This document shows positions 41,349 through 49,595 of a stretch of DNA of 64,000 nucleotides, piece after piece (the first letter of the stretch is position 1; each line of letters begins with the position of its first letter). The position numbers and the translations under genes are program-made. The DNA is taken from assembly GCF_014649875.1 (NCBI RefSeq), contig NZ_BMTW01000015.1, forward strand, positions 1 through 64,000, given 5' to 3'. A model generated the notes under the pieces. It saw only the letters and a list, made by a program, of their open reading frames with translations. It searched no databases and was not told the DNA's origin. This stretch comes from Streptomyces rubiginosohelvolus. Its GTDB lineage: Bacteria > Actinomycetota > Actinomycetes > Streptomycetales > Streptomycetaceae.

Positions 41349-42664
41349 CAGGACTCCTTGTGGCGGTTGTCGCGGACGAGGAAATCGGCGAACTCCGCGT
41401 CCGCGTCACGCACGACCGGCCGCACGGACTGGCCGAGGATGCCCGCGACCAGCGGACGGCCGACGATGTCCCGGGCCCGGCCGACCTGGAGGACGCGCGG
41501 CCGGTCGTGGCCGACGCCGCGCTCCGCGTTGATCCGCATGGCCTCGGCCAGCTGCGGCGGGAAGGCGGACAGCGTCTTCGGGTCCGACCACACGGAAGTG
41601 CGGGCGCCGGGTATGCCCTCCTTCTGCAGCGCGGCCGACATCTCGGGCCCGGCCGCCCACCGGATGAACTCCCAGGCTTCGTCGCGCAGTCGGGAGAAGG
41701 TGTTGATACCGAGGCTCCAGGACGGGATGTTGTGCGGCTTCGCCCCGGCCGGCCCGGCCGGGAAGGGCGCGAAGCCCACGGTCTCGCGCACCCGCGACAC
41801 CTTCGGATCGAGGAAGCTGCTGTAGATCGCGTCGGCGTCGACGAAGAAGGCGGCCTTGCCCTGCGCGAAGACCGGCAGAGCCTGTTCGAGGCTCATGTTG
41901 GTGGCCCCGGGCGGTCCCGAGCCGGCCAGCAGGCGGCCGTAGTACTCGTACGCGGCGACGGCCTCGGCGCTGCCGATCCCGGACTTCCCGTCCACGACGA
42001 AGTCCCCGCCGTACGAGTAGAGGAAGCTCGACCACTGGGAGACCGCGCCACTGCGCTGGCCCCTGCCGACATACCCGTAGAAGCCGTCCTTCCGCCGGGT
42101 CAGCTCCCGCGCGCCCTCCATCAGCGCCTCCAGGGTGCGTGGCGGCCCGCCCAGATCCGCCACCAGGTCCTTGCGGTAGTAGAGGGCGGGGCGCTCGGTC
42201 ACCACCGGGACGCTCAGCACCTTCCCGGCCGTGACCGACGCCTCGCGCGGTGCGTCCTGGAAGTCGTCCCAGGCGAACCGGTCGTCCGCGACCCGGTCGC
42301 TGAGATCCGCGAGCCAGCCGTTGTGGCCGAACAGCAACTGCTCCTGGAGCGCGCGGACCATCATCACGTCCACGTCCGTCCCCGACGCGTTGAGCTTGAC
42401 GTTGTAGCTGCCGGCGAGCTGGTCGGCGGTGAGCAGCGTCATCGAGACCCGCCGCCCGACGCGCTCCTCGAACTCCGCGATACTGCGCTTCACGGCCTGG
42501 GACCAGACATGGTTGATCGCCATGATCCGCAACGGCGCGTCGGCCGAGGGCTTGCCGCCCCCGCCCGCACAGGCGCTCAGCGCGCCCGCCCCGGCGGTCG
42601 CCGCGACCCCCGCGGCGAGCTTGCCGAAGGCGCGCCGGCTCAGGAGCTGGCTGCTCGTGGACAT
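41348..42664 (-). CDS. sugar ABC transporter substrate-binding lipoprotein
   Basis: 438 residues. The signal region has SRRAFGK (twin-arginine type) followed by lipobox LSAC with Cys32, indicating a Tat-exported lipoprotein. The mature part has the family 1 solute-binding pattern, including GKAAFFVDADAIYSSFLD and GAKPHNIPSWSLGIN. ATG at 42664 after GAGGACGAGG. It is the first gene of the importer-dehydratase operon, with a FadR-type operator 72 nt upstream. Confidence 0.9.
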   Translation of the reverse strand: MSTSSQLLSRRAFGKLAAGVAATAGAGALSACAGGGGKPSADAPLRIMAINHVWSQAVKRSIAEFEERVGRRVSMTLLTADQLAGSYNVKLNASGTDVDVMMVRALQEQLLFGHNGWLADLSDRVADDRFAWDDFQDAPREASVTAGKVLSVPVVTERPALYYRKDLVADLGGPPRTLEALMEGARELTRRKDGFYGYVGRGQRSGAVSQWSSFLYSYGGDFVVDGKSGIGSAEAVAAYEYYGRLLAGSGPPGATNMSLEQALPVFAQGKAAFFVDADAIYSSFLDPKVSRVRETVGFAPFPAGPAGAKPHNIPSWSLGINTFSRLRDEAWEFIRWAAGPEMSAALQKEGIPGARTSVWSDPKTLSAFPPQLAEAMRINAERGVGHDRPRVLQVGRARDIVGRPLVAGILGQSVRPVVRDADAEFADFLVRDNRHKES

Positions 42665-42735
42665 CCTCGTCCTCGTTTCTCTGCGTACGTGTCGCGTGCC
42701 GGCCCCCTCGGGAAACCGGACTGGTCCGACCTGGT

Positions 42736-42756
42736 CCAACTGGTAGGACCAGTTGG
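42736..42756. promoter_or_regulatory. FadR-type GntR operator, 9-3-9 palindrome
   Basis: Perfect 9-bp arms around AGG; the core TGGTAGGACCA fits the TNGTNNNACNA consensus of FadR-subgroup GntR regulators. Two direct CTGGTCC half-sites at 42721-42727 and 42731-42737 adjoin it. It lies between the binding-protein start and the gntR gene, so it very likely controls the importer operon. Confidence 0.78.
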
Positions 42757-42862
42757 TCTACGCGGGACCGTAACAGCAGGGAAACCTCCCCGACCAGACC
42801 CTGAAGCCAAGAATCCCACGGACCGGACGGACGAGTTCCGCCCCAGGCCGATGAGAAGGGGA

Positions 42863-43657
42863 CTACCGCCCCGCGGAGGTCCGGCGGCCCTCGGTCTGCC
42901 CCAGCAGCGTCTCGATGTGATTGCGCGCCATGGTGTCGACCTGTACGTCGAGATCGGCCCCGTAGGTCCGCAGACCGAGCATCAGGTGCTCCCGCATCCG
43001 CGCGCACGCGAGGTCCACGTCCCGCGCCTCGATCGCCTCGAAGATCTCCGGGTGGTGCGGTACGCCGGGCTCCCCGATCGACGGGTCGGAGTTCGAGCGG
43101 AGCATCATCTCGAACATCATCCCGCCGATCGACGACAGCATGATCCTCAGCACCGGATTCTTGCTGGCCACCGCGATGGCGTCGTGGAACTCCATGTCCG
43201 CCTGGGCCTTCACCACGACGTCGGTCGCCGACTCCAGCCCGTCCCGGGCGGCCCGCATCGCCGCGATGTCCTCCTCGGTGGCCCGCTCGGTCGCCAGCCG
43301 GACCATCTCGACCTCCAGCGGGATCCGCGCCTCGATCAGCTGCCGGACGGTGGGCCGCCCCGCCCGGTACAGCGCGTCGTACCCCCGGGCCTGCCCCGAG
43401 GACTGCTCGCGGACGAAGGAGCCGCGGCCGGGAGCCACCTCGATCAGGTGCTGGGCCTCCAGCCGCCGCAGCACCTCGCGCACGACGTTCCTGCTGGCGC
43501 CGAACTGGGCGGCGAGCTCCCGCTCGGAGGGGAGCTTCGTCCCGACGGCGATCTCACCGGAACGGATGTCGTGCTCCAGCTCGCGGGCGATGCGCTCGGT
43601 CAGGAGCCCGCGCCGGGCGGACCCCGACGGGGAGGAGGAGGGGACGGACGGCTGCAT
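42863..43657 (-). CDS. GntR-family (FadR subgroup) transcriptional regulator
   Basis: 264 residues. Winged helix at about 17-85 (IAVGTKLPSERELAAQFGASRNVVREVLRRLEAQHLIEVAPGRGSFV) and an all-helical FCD ligand domain with metal-binding type residues (EFHDAI; HHPEIFEAI; MREHL). It lies upstream of the importer-dehydratase operon in the same direction and presumably binds the operator at 42736-42756, responding to a sugar acid. ATG at 43657 has no clear Shine-Dalgarno. Confidence 0.88.
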   Translation of the reverse strand: MQPSVPSSSPSGSARRGLLTERIARELEHDIRSGEIAVGTKLPSERELAAQFGASRNVVREVLRRLEAQHLIEVAPGRGSFVREQSSGQARGYDALYRAGRPTVRQLIEARIPLEVEMVRLATERATEEDIAAMRAARDGLESATDVVVKAQADMEFHDAIAVASKNPVLRIMLSSIGGMMFEMMLRSNSDPSIGEPGVPHHPEIFEAIEARDVDLACARMREHLMLGLRTYGADLDVQVDTMARNHIETLLGQTEGRRTSAGR

Positions 43658-43763
43658 GATCGCAGCGTACAGGCCGGGTCGGAGGCGGATGGAGGCTCCG
43701 GACCGGACCTGGCCGGGTGGAGCCCCGTCGCTGATCACGTCGGATCGGGCGAGCGGAAAGTGC

Positions 43764-43779
43764 GTTTCCTGCAGGAAAC
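43764..43779. promoter_or_regulatory. perfect 16-bp palindrome GTTTCCTGCAGGAAAC
   Basis: Completely self-complementary 16-mer in the 177-bp divergent space between the gntR and STAS genes. Its outer six bases match the palindrome before the allantoin operon at 3339-3356, so one regulator might read both. Confidence 0.55.
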
Positions 43780-43834
43780 CGCTCGTCTGCGATCGACTTG
43801 CGGAACATTCATTTGGCTCTGTAAGTATTGCCGT

Positions 43835-44209
43835 GTGGAAACTATTGGAGACTTCCCTGCGGGCACGTCGATCACGGCGGAACTCCGCCGGACGCCGACT
43901 GTGTGGTTGGTGCGGATCGTCGGCGACGTCGACATCGACTGCATAGAGCCGCTCCGCATGGCGCTGTCCGAGGCCACCCGTACCCGCACGGCCGTCCTTC
44001 TCGACTGCTCGGGCATCACCTTCGCCGACTCGTCCTTCCTGAACGCGGCCCTTCAGGCGATCCGTTTCGTGCCCGTCCATCTCGCGGGCGTCTCCGGCAT
44101 GCTGGCCTCGCTTTTGAAGGTCACGGGGACGGAGGAGGCGTTCCAGCTTCATCCCGACGTCGCGACGGGCCTGCGGGAGTGCGCCCGGCGGGAGGAGAAC
44201 GGGCCGTGA
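43835..44209 (+). CDS. STAS-domain anti-anti-sigma factor-like protein
   Basis: 124 residues, a single STAS domain. The phosphorylation-site region reads DCSGITFADSSFLNAAL (Ser in DSS near residue 67), as in SpoIIAA/RsbV antagonists. The GTG start has no Shine-Dalgarno, and TAAGTATT lies just upstream, so the message may be leaderless. It converges on the RsbW-like kinase gene 26 bp away, which suggests the two act on one sigma factor that is not in the window. Confidence 0.82.
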   Translation: METIGDFPAGTSITAELRRTPTVWLVRIVGDVDIDCIEPLRMALSEATRTRTAVLLDCSGITFADSSFLNAALQAIRFVPVHLAGVSGMLASLLKVTGTEEAFQLHPDVATGLRECARREENGP

Positions 44210-44235
44210 CCGGCGGGGGGCCCTGCCCGAGGAGG

Positions 44236-44661
44236 TCAGAGGGCGAAGGTGACCGTGATCCGCTTTCCCGCGCCCGGCAGCCGGGTCACGGAGCAGGTGT
44301 CGGCCAGCCGCCTCACCAGGGCCCACCCCCGCCCGCCCGGTTGGAAGCGGTCGGTCTCGGACGGGCTGCGGGGCAGACGTGAGTCGGCGTCCTCGACCGC
44401 GAGGCGCAGCCGGGAGGAGTCGGGGCTCAGATCGGCGGAGAACCCCGTGAGGCCGCCGCCGTGGCGGATCGCGTTGCTGATCAGCTCGGTGGCGGCCAGA
44501 TGTGCGTCCCCTCTGGCCGCCGACGTGTCGGCCGCGCAGCGCTGGAGGAGCGAGGTGATCAGGTCCCGCGCCGCCGCGCACGTCGGCACTCGCCGGTCCG
44601 TGGCGGTGGGTCCGGCGGACTCGCTCCGCCCCTCCCCGTGTGCAGAGATGATGTCGGACAT
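44236..44661 (-). CDS. RsbW-like anti-sigma serine kinase (HATPase)
   Basis: 141-residue GHKL ATPase domain. The N box HLAATELISNAIRHG and glycine boxes VEDADSRLP and GGRGWALVRRL are intact. Such proteins bind a sigma factor and phosphorylate a STAS antagonist; the convergent STAS gene is the natural partner. ATG at 44661 with GGGGAG upstream. A GATT-N15-GGGTAT promoter lies about 70-100 nt upstream, of the type read by sigma-B/sigma-H-like factors. Confidence 0.83.
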   Translation of the reverse strand: MSDIISAHGEGRSESAGPTATDRRVPTCAAARDLITSLLQRCAADTSAARGDAHLAATELISNAIRHGGGLTGFSADLSPDSSRLRLAVEDADSRLPRSPSETDRFQPGGRGWALVRRLADTCSVTRLPGAGKRITVTFAL

Positions 44662-44736
44662 GGCGCTCCCCGGCCTTCGCGATGTATGAACGATCTCTGT
44701 CCCGCGGTCGGCACGCACGGGGGGACAACACGCCGC

Positions 44737-44761
44737 ATACCCGTACTGCGGCCGAACAATC
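44737..44761 (-). promoter_or_regulatory. sigma-B/H-type promoter GATT-N15-GGGTAT of the anti-sigma kinase
   Basis: On the minus strand GATT (44758-44761), a 15-nt spacer and GGGTAT (44737-44742) fit the GNNT-N14-16-GGGTA(T/C) consensus of Streptomyces sigma-B-family promoters. It would give a leader of about 70 nt to the kinase gene. Confidence 0.6.
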
Positions 44762-44799
44762 GTGGTGATCGCGTGGTGTGCGTGGTCACGGTGTCCGAC

Positions 44800-44849
44800 G
44801 GGGCATCGGCGTGCATGATCTGCCGACGGGCGACAAGCGCCGATGCCCC
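44800..44849. terminator. 12-bp inverted repeat with 26-nt loop downstream of the SPL-like gene
   Basis: Perfect arms GGGGCATCGGCG (44800-44811) and its complement (44838-44849). It lies 68 nt past the stop of the SPL-like gene and before the kinase promoter, so terminator function is the simplest reading. The long loop is unusual. Confidence 0.45.
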
Positions 44850-44916
44850 TCTCGGCCGCGGGCTCGCCGTTCGCCCGGAAGGCAGGCCGTGGGCCGGGTC
44901 TCGGCGGCAGGCGGCG

Positions 44917-46101
44917 TCAGAACGCGTATCTGATGCGGAGCCAAGGAGCGTGGGACGCGATCAGCTCGCGGAGCCGACCGATGGCCCGCTGCTTGACCTG
45001 AAGTTCGTAGCGGACGTTGATCGCACCGTTCTGCGAGCGCTTGGTCTCCTGCGCGGCGGGCTGCCACAGGACGTCCTCGGCCCGGGGGTGCCAGCCCAGA
45101 TTGACCTCGTGGAGTTGCTCGTTGTGGGTCAGCAGAATGACCTCGGCGGCCGCCTGCTCCTTCACCCGGTCCGGTACCACGTCGTCGAGATGGGTGAGCA
45201 GCTCCGCCCAGTCCCGCTGCCACCCGGGCCGCAGCACCACCGGGGAGAGGTTGAAGTGAACCTCGTAGCCCGCGTCCAGGAAGTCGGCGGCGGCCGCGAT
45301 GCGCTGGGCCACGGGGCTGGTACGGATGTCCAGCAGGCGCGAGTCGTCCTGCGGCATCAGCGAGAACCGCACCCGGGTACGGCCCCCCGGGTCCAGATCG
45401 AGGAGGTCGGGATTGACGAACTTCGTCGCGAACGATGCCTTCGCGGTGGGCAGTGCGCGGAACGCGGCGATCAGGTCCGCGGTGTTGTCGCAGATCAAGG
45501 CGTCGACCGAGCAGTCGCCGTTCTCGCCGACGTCGTACACCCAGGCGTCCCGATCGCACTGGTTGGGCTCCGGTTTGGACCCCTGGGCCCGTACGTGCCG
45601 CTGGATGTGGGCGATGATCGCCTCGATGTTGGTGAACAGGGTGATGGGGTTGGCGTAACCCTTGCGGCGCGGCACGTAGCAGTACGCGCAGGCCATCGCG
45701 CAGCCGTTGGACGCGCCGGGGGCGATGAAGTCGGCGGACCGTCCGTTGGGGCGGGTGGTCAGGCTCTGCCGGACGCCGAGGACCAGCGTCTCGCGCTTGA
45801 TCCGGGTCCAGCGGGCGACGCTGCCGGCGTTCCCGTGGAGGGAGGGAATGCGCCAGTGGCCCGCCACCTCGGTGATCGGCACTTCCGGCAGGCGGGCCAG
45901 GATCTGCTGCCCGCGGGGGGACGCGAGCGCGGCCGGCTCTCCGTACACCTCCCGGATGTCCAGCATGCGCCGGGCCGTCGCGCTGATCCGGAAGGACCCG
46001 TCGTGCTCCGGGGGTGCGGCGGGAGCCGTGTCGGCCCAGCCGAAGAGGGCCTGCTGTTCCGGTTCTCCGTCGAAGGGGTCTCCACCTGAGGTCGGCTGCA
46101 C
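44917..46101 (-). CDS. spore photoproduct lyase-family radical SAM protein
   Basis: 394 residues. The radical SAM cluster motif is C134-x3-C138-x2-C141 (NGCAMACAYCYVP), followed by the SPL-type VPRRKGY and FATKFVNPDLL segments. SPL enzymes repair the UV thymine spore photoproduct by radical chemistry; actinomycete members form a separate branch whose substrate may differ. I chose GTG 46101 (VQPTSGGDPF) with AGGAG 8 nt upstream; an extension to 46182 is Pro/Arg-rich and unconserved. Confidence 0.83.
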   Translation of the reverse strand: MQPTSGGDPFDGEPEQQALFGWADTAPAAPPEHDGSFRISATARRMLDIREVYGEPAALASPRGQQILARLPEVPITEVAGHWRIPSLHGNAGSVARWTRIKRETLVLGVRQSLTTRPNGRSADFIAPGASNGCAMACAYCYVPRRKGYANPITLFTNIEAIIAHIQRHVRAQGSKPEPNQCDRDAWVYDVGENGDCSVDALICDNTADLIAAFRALPTAKASFATKFVNPDLLDLDPGGRTRVRFSLMPQDDSRLLDIRTSPVAQRIAAAADFLDAGYEVHFNLSPVVLRPGWQRDWAELLTHLDDVVPDRVKEQAAAEVILLTHNEQLHEVNLGWHPRAEDVLWQPAAQETKRSQNGAINVRYELQVKQRAIGRLRELIASHAPWLRIRYAF

Positions 46102-46203
46102 GGCGCTGCTCCTGATCCGGTGTTCCGGAGCTGCTGGGTCCGGGCCGCCCCCGACCGTACGCGGACACGCGCCCGCGAACACCGCGACGCGGCCGTACCG
46201 GGG

Positions 46204-46240
46204 GATCGCGGGCCGGAGGCGTCGGCCCCGGCCCGCGATC
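46204..46240. terminator. 13-bp hairpin after the chitinase gene
   Basis: Perfect arms (46204-46216 and 46228-46240) with an 11-nt loop, starting 14 nt past the chitinase stop. It probably terminates chitinase transcription and may also act on the other strand. Confidence 0.7.
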
Positions 46241-46253
46241 GCTGTGAAGCGCG

Positions 46254-47156
46254 TCAGCAGCTCAGGTTGGAACCGGGCGTGGTGCCCAGGATCTGGGTGA
46301 ACTGCTGGAACTTGTTGATGCGGCTCTGCACCTGGGCGGGATTACCGCCGTTGCACTCGATGCTGCCGTTGATGGCACGGATCGTGTGACCGAAACCCTG
46401 GTTGTTGACGATCGCGTTGTGCGCGGTCATCCACCCCGGGCCGTTCTGGGTGTTCCAGTACCAGAGGGCGGTCTTCCAGGAGACGGAGGCGTTGTTCTGG
46501 ACGAGCCAGGGGTTGTTCAGCAGGTCGATGCCGAGTGCGTCGCCCGCGGCCTTGTAGTTGAAGTTCCAGGAGAGCTGGATGGGTCCCTTGCCGTAGTACG
46601 CGGCCTGTCCGGCCGGGCAGCCGTAGGGCTGGCTCCAGTCGCAGTAGTGCGGGTAGTTGGCGGTGTTCTGCTCCACGATGTGGACGAGGCCGCCCGTCTC
46701 ATGGCTGACGTTGGCCAGGAAGGCCGCCGCCTCGCGACGCTTGACCTCGGTGCTGCCCATGTTGGCGAACGCCGGGTACGCGCTCAGCGCGGAGACGAGC
46801 CCGCTGTAGGTGTAGAAGGAGTTCCTGTTCGGGAACATCTGGTCGAACTGCGCCTGGCTGACCGGGAAGCCGGTGGTGGGCGGGTTGCCGCCGCCACAGG
46901 TGTAGGGGTCCCAGTACCACGTGCTGATGGTCGGATCGTAGGCCGGGTTGTCGTGCTCGGCGATGTAGTAGGCCCCGTTGAAACGGACGACGGTCCCCGC
47001 CGTGTACCAGGAACCCGCCTGCCAGTTGGGTGCCGTGTCGCACAGACTGGCGGCGGCTTTGAGGGGGGCCGCCGAGGCGGCGGGGGCGAACGCCGCCGCG
47101 AGCCCGGTCACCAGCAGCAGGGTCATGAGCGTTCTCGCGATGCGATGTCTGAGCAC
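46254..47156 (-). CDS. secreted GH19 chitinase with CBM5/12 domain
   Basis: 300 residues. A signal peptide (about 1-29, ending ASA) is followed by a small carbohydrate-binding domain (about 40-88, rich in Trp/Tyr, ending WYWDPYTC) and a GH19 catalytic domain (about 98-300) with the acid Glu153 in NVSHETGG, and YYGKGPIQLSWNFNY. It hydrolyses chitin outside the cell with inversion. GTG start after AAGGAG. A DasR-box-like sequence (TGGTCTATACC core) lies about 110 bp upstream, so control by N-acetylglucosamine signalling is likely. Confidence 0.92.
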   Translation of the reverse strand: MLRHRIARTLMTLLLVTGLAAAFAPAASAAPLKAAASLCDTAPNWQAGSWYTAGTVVRFNGAYYIAEHDNPAYDPTISTWYWDPYTCGGGNPPTTGFPVSQAQFDQMFPNRNSFYTYSGLVSALSAYPAFANMGSTEVKRREAAAFLANVSHETGGLVHIVEQNTANYPHYCDWSQPYGCPAGQAAYYGKGPIQLSWNFNYKAAGDALGIDLLNNPWLVQNNASVSWKTALWYWNTQNGPGWMTAHNAIVNNQGFGHTIRAINGSIECNGGNPAQVQSRINKFQQFTQILGTTPGSNLSC

Positions 47157-47246
47157 TCGATCACTCCTTTACGCATGACGGCCGCCCGGACCGGGGTGCG
47201 CGGCGTCCGGTCACGACCGTGATGGGGGTGTGACCACACTCAAGCG

Positions 47247-47279
47247 CCTTGACATGATCCAGTCAAGGTATAGACCAAT
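47247..47279 (-). promoter_or_regulatory. chitinase upstream region: dre-like DasR box and CCTTGAC-N8-GTCAAGG dyad
   Basis: On the minus strand ATTGGTCTATACCTTG (47264-47279) matches 11 of 16 positions of the DasR consensus ACTGGTCTAGACCACT, and 10 of 11 in the core. An overlapping inverted repeat CCTTGAC/GTCAAGG (47247-47253 and 47262-47268) includes a TTGACT -35-like box. Control of the chitinase by DasR is the expected reading. Confidence 0.6.
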
Positions 47280-47398
47280 GGTCGAGTGAGGGAAATGCGG
47301 CGGGCGTCGGCGTCGGGTCACCCGTCGGCGAGCGAGGCCGGGGTGCGCCGCCGAGCTGATCCGGGGCTGCCCGCGCCCCGGAACCGCCCAGAGGCAGG

Positions 47399-47998
47399 TC
47401 ACGTACCGCTGAACAGCCGGTCCAAGTGCGCGTCGATCGCGGCGAGCGCGTCCCGGGGCTCGATCACGTCGAGTTCGATCAGGGGGGTGAAGCCGGTGAG
47501 GGCGAGGAGCAGGTTGGTCTCGGTCGCCGGGTCGCGGCCGGAGTCGATGTGCCCGTCGGCGATCGCCTGGCGGACCAACTGCTCGACGAGGAAACGCCCT
47601 TGGGTGAGGCCGTGGCGTGCCTGTTCGTGCACGGCCCGGTCGTGCAGCGCCTCCAGGGCGTAGGCGGCGCTCATCCGGCTGGTCGCGCGGGCGTCGGCAT
47701 GCAGGGGAAGCAATTCCGCGAGCGTCAGTCGCAGTACGTCACGGGGGTGCGGGCGGTCGCCGAGTTTTGCGAGCCCCCGGGTCACGCGCACCGAGGTCTG
47801 CTCGGACGCGAAATCCATGGCGAAGGAGAGCATGGCGGTCCGGGAGGCGAAGTAGTGCTGCAACTGCCCGAGTGACATGCCCGCCTCCTGTGCCACCACG
47901 CGCATCGTCAGCTGTGTGACGCCGCGCTGCTCCACCACCCGCCACAGGGCGCGGGCGATCGTTTCGCGGCGTCCGCGGTGATCCACCTGTTTCGGCAC
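47399..47998 (-). CDS. TetR-family transcriptional regulator
   Basis: 199 residues. N-terminal HTH (VTQLTMRVVAQEAGMSLGQLQHYFASR), then a BetI/PfmR-like C-terminal domain with the pattern AAYALEALHDRAVHEQ. I chose GTG 47998 with GGGAGGGG upstream; ATG 48046 has no ribosome-binding site. It is divergent from the carboxylesterase gene. A TATTAT/ATAATA-type sequence at 48045-48050 in the 97-bp spacer can serve as -10 box for either direction, and the pair is probably a regulator-target unit. Confidence 0.85.
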   Translation of the reverse strand: MPKQVDHRGRRETIARALWRVVEQRGVTQLTMRVVAQEAGMSLGQLQHYFASRTAMLSFAMDFASEQTSVRVTRGLAKLGDRPHPRDVLRLTLAELLPLHADARATSRMSAAYALEALHDRAVHEQARHGLTQGRFLVEQLVRQAIADGHIDSGRDPATETNLLLALTGFTPLIELDVIEPRDALAAIDAHLDRLFSGT

Positions 47999-48095
47999 CG
48001 CAGGCCCCTCCCTCGTACCGCAGGACTGTTCCCATACGCTCGACATAATACACCTGACCCATCATCCTGGAGTCCGGTCCAGGGAAGGAGTCGTC

Positions 48096-49586
48096 ATGTC
48101 CGAACAGCCGAAGGTGCGGACCACGGAAGGCGTGGTGCAGGGGCTCCGGCGGCAGGGGCACGCGGTGTTCCGCGGCATCCCCTACGCCCGGCCTCCGGTC
48201 GGAGCCCTCCGCTTCGCAGCCCCCGCGCCGCCGCACCGCTGGGAGGGGACGAGGCAGGCGGTCGAGTTCGGCCCCGTGGTGCCGCTGTCCCTGCCGATCG
48301 ACGTGACCCCGCAGGGCACCGACTGGCTGACGCTCGACGTCGGCACTCCGGATCCCGGCGCGGCGGGACTGCCGGTGCTGGTGTGGATCCCTGTGGGCGG
48401 CTACCTCTCGGCGGTGTCGAGCGACCCGATGTACGACCCGGCCGCACTGGCCGGGGCGGGAGTCGTCGTGGTGACCATCAACTGCCGTGTGGGCGCGGAG
48501 GGGTTCGCGTTCCTCGACGACGTGCCGCCCAACCGCGGATTCCTCGACCAGATCGCGGCGCTGGAGTGGGTGCAGCGCAACATCGCCGCCTTCGGTGGCG
48601 ACCCCGGCCGGGTCACCGTGGGCGGGCTGTCCGCCGGGGCGGGCTCGGTCGCCGCCCTGCTGACGATGAAGTCCGCGCGCGGCCTGTTCCGGCGCGCCAT
48701 CGCCCATTCGGTGCCGGGACTGCACAGCACTCCCGCGCTGGCACGCCAGGTCACCGCCGCGTTCACGGACCGGCTCGGCGCTGCGGCCCCCACCGCCGAG
48801 GCCCTGCGCGACATCGACCCCTGGCACCTGGCCGCCGAGCTCACCTCCTTCAACGCCGGCCTCCACGCGCACCGGGAGAGCTGGGGACGCCTCACGGAGA
48901 CCGGCACCGCGCTGTGCCCCGTCGTCGACGGCGAGGTCCTCCCGGAATCCCCCTGGACCGCGCTGACCGGCGCGCGGGCGAACGGCGCCGAACTGCTCGT
49001 CGGTCACGCCCGGGACGAATTCCGGTACTTCAGCGTCATCAGTGGACGGTACGGCACCTTCACCGAGGAGGACGCCCACGCGGCCCTGGACCTGCTCGCC
49101 CCGCAACCGGACGGCGCGCGGGCCTACCGCGCCGCGTTCCCGCAAGCGGGCCCGGAGGAGCTCGTCGAGACGGTGTACTCCGACGCCCTCTTCCGTATGC
49201 CGTCACAGAAACTCGCCGAGGCGAACGCCGCAGCCGGCGGCACCTCGTACCTGTTCGAACTGTCCTGGGTCGCCCCGGCCCTCGGCGGCATCCTGGGCGC
49301 CTGCCACAGCCTCGACCTGCCGCTGGCGTTCGGCACGCTGGACAGTCCCGTAGGCACCCAGCTCATCGGCGAGGAGCCGACTCCCGAAGCTGTCGCGCTC
49401 TCCCGCGAACTCCAGGACGCATGGGTCCGCTTCATCACCACCGGCGACCCGGGCTGGTCCGCCCACCGGCCTGACGCGTACCTCACCCGCGTCCTGGACG
49501 CAGAGTCGAAGACGCTGCCCTACCCCGAACAGGCATCCCGCACGATCTGGGAAGGCCACCACCCCGCCCCCTTCGATCATGCGTAA
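48096..49586 (+). CDS. type B carboxylesterase with atypical oxyanion region
   Basis: 496-residue alpha/beta-hydrolase of the carboxylesterase/para-nitrobenzyl esterase type. The nucleophile elbow is GGLSAGAGS (Ser179) where GESAGA is usual. The acidic residue should be Glu in GHARDEFRYF, and the His lies in GACHSLDLPLAFG. The oxyanion motif HGG is altered: WIPVGGYL instead of WIHGGAF. ATG at 48096 with AAGGAG upstream. It is divergent from the TetR gene, so induction by its substrate is likely. Substrate unknown. Confidence 0.87.
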   Translation: MSEQPKVRTTEGVVQGLRRQGHAVFRGIPYARPPVGALRFAAPAPPHRWEGTRQAVEFGPVVPLSLPIDVTPQGTDWLTLDVGTPDPGAAGLPVLVWIPVGGYLSAVSSDPMYDPAALAGAGVVVVTINCRVGAEGFAFLDDVPPNRGFLDQIAALEWVQRNIAAFGGDPGRVTVGGLSAGAGSVAALLTMKSARGLFRRAIAHSVPGLHSTPALARQVTAAFTDRLGAAAPTAEALRDIDPWHLAAELTSFNAGLHAHRESWGRLTETGTALCPVVDGEVLPESPWTALTGARANGAELLVGHARDEFRYFSVISGRYGTFTEEDAHAALDLLAPQPDGARAYRAAFPQAGPEELVETVYSDALFRMPSQKLAEANAAAGGTSYLFELSWVAPALGGILGACHSLDLPLAFGTLDSPVGTQLIGEEPTPEAVALSRELQDAWVRFITTGDPGWSAHRPDAYLTRVLDAESKTLPYPEQASRTIWEGHHPAPFDHA

Positions 49587-49595
49587 GGGCCTCCC

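Noticed and set aside
41285..44209. 974-codon plus-strand frame ending in the STAS domain
   Set aside because: Only the last 124 codons (from GTG 43835) match a family. The rest is antisense to the ABC binding protein and GntR genes.
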